Source of the DNA: Agapanthus africanus
Taxonomy: Eukaryota > Streptophyta > Magnoliopsida > Asparagales > Amaryllidaceae
DNA: 64,000 bases
NCBI GenBank assembly: GCA_030015575.1
Contig: JASDDO010000006.1
Location: 102,726,045 to 102,790,044, forward strand
Direction of reading: 5' to 3'
This document shows, piece by piece, positions 58,874 to 64,000 of this stretch; position 1 is the stretch's first letter; each line of letters begins with the position of its first letter. The notes under the pieces are model-generated. The model searched no databases. It saw only the letters and a list, made by a program, of their open reading frames with translations, and was not told the DNA's origin. Position numbers and translations under genes: made by a program.

Positions 58874-60177
58874 GCCTCAAGCACCGAGAAAACACGGGGC
58901 GACGCCCCAAATTATCATATCAAGGGAACCGGGTTTTTAAATGGTTCTTATTTGAAAAGGCCACGGTTCCCAAATCCATAAATCATATGAAATCCCAATA
59001 ATAATACAAGTAACTGCGATGTGATAGGTGCATCAATGTGTATATCAAGTCATGTCACATGAGAATGAACTACAATGCAATGATCCACTGTGATATAGGT
59101 ATCAAGTCTAGATGAGTTACAACAATATACAATAGTATGATCATGGCAGTTCTATCAGTTCTAAGCAATACGTATATATGTATAGCAGGGAATGCGATAT
59201 GCAATAACAGTCTATGGGGTGCATGAAACATATAATAACTAAGTCCTATCAGCCCTGACGCATAACGCCATGCGGGCGATATCCCCGTAGATGTGAAATC
59301 TACTCACCGTGTCTCGCGCTAGGTGTATCCAACCACTTGCTTGCCCTTCTTCGCAGCGTCCGTCTCACTGGCCTGCGAACCTAGAATCACATACACATAT
59401 CACACATAAGCTTAAGTCACAAAACGCGACATTTTAAACCAACAAGAAACCTGTGTCGCAAACCAATCGCGCGTGTGCGCGATACGCTAAAACGTGTACT
59501 CACGCGCCACTAAACTACCCCGACGCGCTGCGATACGCAGAACCCAAACCTATCTACGTATCACGCGTGTCGCGAAGGTTTAGAAAAACGGCAAAACAGG
59601 TATTTGGTCCCAGATTTTGATACAGGAAAGGTATTGCAAAACTAAATATACCAAAATAACTCCCAGACAAACAGAGACCCACACCCCAAACCCCAACCCA
59701 AATATCCCCAATCTGGCCGCAATTTGCGGCCAGAATACCCATTTTGGCGGCCAGACTTGGGAATTGGGTCCCCAGGTTTGGTTTGTGCACTCTACACCAC
59801 ACATACATGCTACATTAATCACTAGTTTTGTTCTGAAAAGTCTCGGGTAGTAGCAGATCCAGAAAGCTCAAATTGTGCACAAATACGACATTTGCATCAA
59901 ATATGAAATCTGGTGGTATTTTAGTGTAATAGGGGTTGGACTAGGTTACAACGGTCTCAACAGACCTCAAGCATCCTACTGAAACCAAATCATCTCCCAA
60001 AAGCACAAAGTTCCCACTAAACATCCCATATCGCACTAAAACGCACCAATATCCATTAACCGATGCAAATCGACACTAACCAAGCTAACTAGGGACTAAA
60101 TTAGGAAATATACCTCATACTTAACCCTAGGAAGCTGCAGGAAGGAGAAGAAGTGAAGGGAAGGGGCTACAGTGGGT

Positions 60178-60420
60178 GATGGTGCTGCTGCTGCTCACTG
60201 CTCTCTCTCTGCTGCTGATGCCACAGCCTCTGGCTGCTGCTGCTGCTTCAGGCTTCAGTTTGGGGCTGAATGCTTGCTGCTGTGCTGCTGGGGCTCTGCT
60301 GAAAGGTAAGTGTGTGTGTGTGAGAGTGTGTGAGAGTTTTGAGAGAAAGCAACAAAGAATGAGAGAGGGAAAATCATCACTCCAAATGTCAACCCCTCAC
60401 TCTCTCTCTCTTCATTAATG
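60178..60420. repeat. CTG/GCT-rich and (TC)n low-complexity DNA in E LTR
   Basis: Runs of GCT/CTG triplets (60178-60300), then TG/GA-rich and CTCTCT tracts. On the plus strand it mimics a signal peptide, which is a composition artefact. Confidence 0.6.
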
Positions 60421-60761
60421 GCAAGCATGGGCTAAGCCATGATGCCCTCTCTCTCTCTCCTTCTCACAAGTCAACACTAAATCTAAATTTCAAATTAAAG
60501 CAACTTTTAACTAATTAATAAAACCCACTTAAGAATCCAAAAGAATTAATCCCACAATTTACCCATCATGGTTAAAATTATGGTATTTTCTTGATTTAAA
60601 AACCCTAGTTTACATGCACATGTGTGTGCAAGCTTAGGAAAATTTTGGAAAAATATTTATTAGATTAGGAAAAATATTTAAAACACAATTTGGTAAACTT
60701 TTTATTTAAAAACCATTATTTAATTATAATTATTTACTAACCCTTATCCTAAGGTGTTACA

Positions 60762-60803
60762 CTCTCTCCCCCTTAAAGAAATTCGTCCCCGAATTTCAAA
60801 AAT
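60762..60803 (-). other. Polypurine tract region of chromovirus E
   Basis: The minus strand reads CGAATTTCTTTAAGGGGGAG followed by AGAG and the LTR start TGTAACACC, the usual 3' junction of Tekay/Del-type plant chromoviruses. Confidence 0.85.
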
Positions 60804-63800
60804 CTAACTAAGGTTACCTTCAAAAAGATGGGGATACGTCTTCATCATCTCGCTTTCGGTCTCCCAAGTGACCTCCTCACGGTTCTGACCACGCCAAAGT
60901 ACTTTAACTGATGGAATCTCCTTCGATCTCAATTTCTTCACTTGTCGATCTAAGATCATCACCGGCTGCTCTGCATAGGAAAGATCGCTCTCAAGCTGGA
61001 TCGCCGGATGCTGAATCGCATGCGAAGGATCATGAAGATATCTGCGGAGCATCGAGACATGGAATACGGGGTGTACGTCTGGAAAGCTAGGCGGAAGGGC
61101 TAATCGGTAAGCTACTGCACCAACACGCTCGAGGATCTCGAAGGGGCCCACATACCGGGGGCTAAGCTTTCCCTTCTTCCCAAACCTCATCACACCTTTC
61201 ATTGGGGAGACCCTCAAGAAAACATGATCACCAACAGAAAACTCAAGTCTGCGTCGTCGACGGTCTGCATAAGCCCTCTGCCTACTCTGCGCTGCTCTCA
61301 TCCTATCGCGAATCAAATGGATCTTCGCGGTCGTCTCCTCAACGATCTGTGGCCCTAAGATACTGCTCTCACTGAGCTCTGTCCAACAAGTAGGTGACCT
61401 GCATCTCCTCCCGTAAAGAGCCTCAAACGGTGCCATCTGAATGGTCTCCTGGTAGCTGTTATTGTAGGAAAACTCTACCAAGGGCAAATGATGATCCCAG
61501 CTACCTCCGAAATCTAGTACACAAGCTCTGAGCATGTCCTCGAGAGTCTGAATGGTCCGCTCTGACTGTCCGTCGGTCTGCGGATGAAAAGCCGTGCTGA
61601 AACTCAAGCGAGTGCCCAAAGCCTCCTGAAGCCTCTGCCATAGTCTACTGGTGAACTGGGTGCCTCTGTCGGACACAATGCACGTCGGGACTCCGTGTAA
61701 TCGCACTACCTCGTCAATATAGATCTGAGCGTACTGAGTAAATCCGAAAGTCGTCTTCACCGGTAAGAAGTGAGCCGCTTTCGTCAAACGATCCACGATC
61801 ACCCAGATGGAGTCATACCCCCGACTAGTCCTGGGTAGACCCACCACGAAGTCCATCGAAATCTGTTCCCATTTCCACTCCGGAATGGGTAACGGCTGTA
61901 GCTCTCCCGCGGGCCTCTGGTGCTCAGCCTTGACTTGCTGACAAGTCAGGCATTTCGCTACAAAATCTGCAATGTCCCTCTTCATTCCGTCCCACCAGTA
62001 AACATCTCTCATATCATGATACATCTTGGTGGAACCGGGATGGACGCTATAAACCGATCGATGTGCCTCCTCAAGAATTTCACGTCTCAGTCCCTCAGCA
62101 TCAGGTACACACAGTCTGACTCCAAACCGTAGTATCCCCTGATCATCGATCACGAACTCGGAAAACCTGCCCTGTCCCATCTGTGCCATGATCTCCGAAC
62201 ATCGGTCATCACTGAGCTGTGCCTCACGTATACGATCAATCAACTGTGGGCGTGCACGGACATGCGCTATCTGTCCTCCAATCGGCGTGAACTCGAACTG
62301 TACTCGACTGTCGCATAATATCTGCCAATCTGTGGATGACTGCTCCTGTACAGCGCTCAAACAAGATAAACTACTCCCGGGCCTCCTGCTCAAGGCATCC
62401 GCCACCACATTTGCCTTGCCCGGGTGATATAAGTTCTCGCAGTCGTAATCCTTCACTAACTCCATCCATCGACGTTGTAGAAGGTTCAGGTCCCGCTGCT
62501 GGAATATGTATTTCAGACTCTTGTGATCCGTAAATATCTGGCACGACTCACCGTATAGGTAGTGACGCCAGATCTTAAGTGCGAAGACCACTGCTGCCAT
62601 CTCCAAATCATGAGTGGGGTAGTTCTGCTCGTGCTTCTTCAACTGTCGCGAGGCATACGCGATCACCCTATCATGCTGCATCAGAACGCATCCCAATCCC
62701 ACTCGAGAAGCATCACAAAAGACCACAAATCCGCCCGATCCGGAAGGTAAAGATAACACCGGTGCCGTCGTCAGCCGTGTCCGTAACTGCTGAAAGCTGT
62801 GCTCGCACTCCTCCGTCCAAACGAAAGGAACTCCCTTCCGGGTCAACCCGGTCAACGGTGTAGCAATACGTGAGAAGTCCTGCACAAAACGCCTGTAATA
62901 ACCGGCCAATCCCAAAAAGCTGCGAATCTCCGTCACCGATGTGGGTCTGGGCCAACGCTGAACGGCCTCGATCTTCCTCGGATCAACACATATACCGTCT
63001 CGTGAAATCACGTGACCCAAGAAGTCCACGCTGTCTAGCCAAAAAGCACACTTGGAGAATTTCGCATAAAGCTGGTGCTCCCTCAATGTCTGCAATGTAA
63101 CCCGCAGGTGCTGCTCGTGCTCCTCACTACTCCGGGAATACACCAAGATATCGTCAATGAAGACTATGATGAACAGGTCCAAATAAGGCCGGAAAATGCG
63201 GTTCATCAAGTCCATGAAGGCTGCTGGCGCATTGGTGAGTCCGAACGACATCACCAAAAACTCGTAATGGCCGTAGCGCGTACGGAAGGCTGTCCGAGGA
63301 ATGTCCTCCGGTCGAACCCGCAGCTGATGATAGCCCGATCGTAAATCGATCCTCGAAAAGTACCCTGCCCCCTGAAGCTGGTCGAACAAATCGTCGATAC
63401 GCGGCAAAGGATACCTGTTCCGCACCGTCACCCTGTTCAGCTGGCGGTAGTCGATGCAAAGACGTAAGCTGCCGTCCTTCTTCCTGACGAACAGGACTGG
63501 AGCACCCCAAGGAGAAACATTGGGCCGAATAAGTCCCTTGTCCAGCAAATCCTGTAACTGACCCTTCAGCTCACGAAGTTCCGCCGGGGCCATCCGATAG
63601 GGTGGTACAGAAATAGGCCCCGAACCAGGAACCAAATCAATACAGAAAGAAATGTCGCGCTCGGGCGGCAACCCAGGAAGCTCGTCAGGGAACACATCAG
63701 GAAACTCGCTAACAACCGGAACCTGATCCAATGGAACCTCCGTAGCGCGAGCATCGCGAACATAAGCGAGAAATCCCTGACATCCCTTCCTCAAAAGCTG

Positions 63801-64000
63801 TCCAGCGCGAAAAGAAGAAATCACACTGTGAGGGGCGGCACTACGGTCCCCCAACACAACAAAAACCGACTCGCCGGGGAAACAGAATCTAACAGTCTTC
63901 TCGCGGCAGTCTACAGAAGCATAGCACGTGGCTAACCAATCCATGCCCAAAAGAACGTCGAAGTCCAACATCTCCAGAAGGATCAAGTCGACAGGCAACT
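60804..64000 (-). CDS. Chromovirus pol (protease-RT-RNase H-integrase-chromodomain), N-terminus outside window
   Basis: The frame is open for 1,064 codons from 63998 to the stop at 60804 and continues past the window edge; gag lies outside. Numbering from 63998: end of aspartic protease [11 protein letters not shown] (12-22); reverse transcriptase about 135-335 with FIDD at 280-283; RNase H with FCDAS (428-431), LEMAA (475) and TDHKS (490-494); integrase HHCC finger H646, H653, C683, C686 and catalytic D716, D777, E813 (35 residues between the last two); a GPF-type C-terminal module; and a final chromodomain-like segment VKVLWRG..REEVTWE..YPHLFE. The order RT-RNase H-integrase defines Ty3/gypsy, and the tail places it with Tekay/Del chromoviruses. 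No damage is visible, so this is the one element here that could still be active. The chromodomain is known to steer insertion toward heterochromatin. Confidence 0.95.
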   Translation of the reverse strand, partial: LPVDLILLEMLDFDVLLGMDWLATCYASVDCREKTVRFCFPGESVFVVLGDRSAAPHSVISSFRAGQLLRKGCQGFLAYVRDARATEVPLDQVPVVSEFPDVFPDELPGLPPERDISFCIDLVPGSGPISVPPYRMAPAELRELKGQLQDLLDKGLIRPNVSPWGAPVLFVRKKDGSLRLCIDYRQLNRVTVRNRYPLPRIDDLFDQLQGAGYFSRIDLRSGYHQLRVRPEDIPRTAFRTRYGHYEFLVMSFGLTNAPAAFMDLMNRIFRPYLDLFIIVFIDDILVYSRSSEEHEQHLRVTLQTLREHQLYAKFSKCAFWLDSVDFLGHVISRDGICVDPRKIEAVQRWPRPTSVTEIRSFLGLAGYYRRFVQDFSRIATPLTGLTRKGVPFVWTEECEHSFQQLRTRLTTAPVLSLPSGSGGFVVFCDASRVGLGCVLMQHDRVIAYASRQLKKHEQNYPTHDLEMAAVVFALKIWRHYLYGESCQIFTDHKSLKYIFQQRDLNLLQRRWMELVKDYDCENLYHPGKANVVADALSRRPGSSLSCLSAVQEQSSTDWQILCDSRVQFEFTPIGGQIAHVRARPQLIDRIREAQLSDDRCSEIMAQMGQGRFSEFVIDDQGILRFGVRLCVPDAEGLRREILEEAHRSVYSVHPGSTKMYHDMRDVYWWDGMKRDIADFVAKCLTCQQVKAEHQRPAGELQPLPIPEWKWEQISMDFVVGLPRTSRGYDSIWVIVDRLTKAAHFLPVKTTFGFTQYAQIYIDEVVRLHGVPTCIVSDRGTQFTSRLWQRLQEALGTRLSFSTAFHPQTDGQSERTIQTLEDMLRACVLDFGGSWDHHLPLVEFSYNNSYQETIQMAPFEALYGRRCRSPTCWTELSESSILGPQIVEETTAKIHLIRDRMRAAQSRQRAYADRRRRRLEFSVGDHVFLRVSPMKGVMRFGKKGKLSPRYVGPFEILERVGAVAYRLALPPSFPDVHPVFHVSMLRRYLHDPSHAIQHPAIQLESDLSYAEQPVMILDRQVKKLRSKEIPSVKVLWRGQNREEVTWETESEMMKTYPHLFEGNLS

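Larger units (their letters stand above)
57642..60761 (-). repeat. 3' LTR of chromovirus E
   Basis: Plus strand TGTCACGACCCGAG...AAGGTGTTACA, 3120 bp, next to the polypurine tract at 60762. It shares its first bases, the 40-bp block (58274-58314) and the GTAGAT hairpin (59287-59308) with G1 and G2. It contains a five-unit tandem repeat (58670-58873) and a CTG/GCT-rich stretch near 60178-60300. The 5' flank AATAC (57637-57641) is the expected target duplication. Confidence 0.85.

Noticed and set aside
58516-59001. 161-codon and overlapping plus-strand frames with a repeated Pro/Ser/Arg motif
   Set aside because: They translate the 40-bp LTR tandem repeat, open in several frames at once; a repeat effect, not a gene.
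60176-60418. Plus-strand frame that looks like a secreted peptide with a hydrophobic leader
   Set aside because: It is read from CTG/GCT triplet runs inside the E LTR, with no homologue or gene context.

Overview
The window is plant nuclear DNA. It is essentially all LTR retrotransposons, nested in one another, and I see no host gene, tRNA or rRNA gene, or CRISPR array. A plant origin is inferred from the element types: Ty1/copia elements primed by initiator tRNA-Met, a Tekay/Del-type chromovirus, and a Tat/Athila-type element with a tRNA-Asp primer site and a plant-typical 3' end. AT-rich LTRs of 1.4-4.6 kb fit a large, repeat-rich angiosperm genome. The species cannot be named. Element names (G1, G2, C1-C3, A1-A3, B1-B2, H1, E) are mine. 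All comparisons were made by eye.

Layout. 1-8088: G1, a minus-strand Ty3/gypsy element with decayed, gene-poor internal DNA between very long LTRs; its 3' LTR runs off the left edge. 8089-10973: C1, minus-strand copia leader, primer site and 5' LTR. 10982-12215: C2, a plus-strand copia LTR lying head to head with C1, plus unplaced U5-like DNA. 12220-14317: B2, plus-strand copia pol remnant and start of its 3' LTR. 14318-20535: A2, minus-strand copia with its 5' end lost. 20536-44364: G2, a second G1-type gypsy element, split by the complete copia A1 (21115-31454, target duplication ctcta) and the complete Tat/Athila-like H1 (32889-39684, target duplication tccat). 44365-46707: C3, plus-strand copia remnant and partial LTR. 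46708-55451: B1, minus-strand copia with a nearly open polyprotein. 55452-57641: A3, a family-A LTR inside B1's 5' LTR. 57642-64000: E, a minus-strand chromovirus with open pol, inserted in A3 and leaving the right edge.

Order of events. C3 was hit by G2, which was then hit by A1 and H1. C3's LTR was hit by B1, B1 by A3, and A3 by E. G1 appears to sit in C1's leader, and A2 in B2's LTR. E is the only element whose visible pol is open throughout. H1 is non-autonomous but keeps one long intact gag-derived ORF. A1, A2, G1 and G2 look non-autonomous or dead.

Most interesting signals. (1) The leaders of A1, A2 and B1 share an ordered array of three hairpins whose outer stems keep pairing while their sequence changes. 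(2) The three copia families A, B and C carry a GC-rich palindromic island at about the same distance (roughly 200-255 nt) after the primer site; in B1 it includes a perfect 26-bp palindrome. (3) The G1/G2 LTRs share a hairpin with a compensatory base change. (4) H1 carries an intact gag-derived protein with no visible pol.
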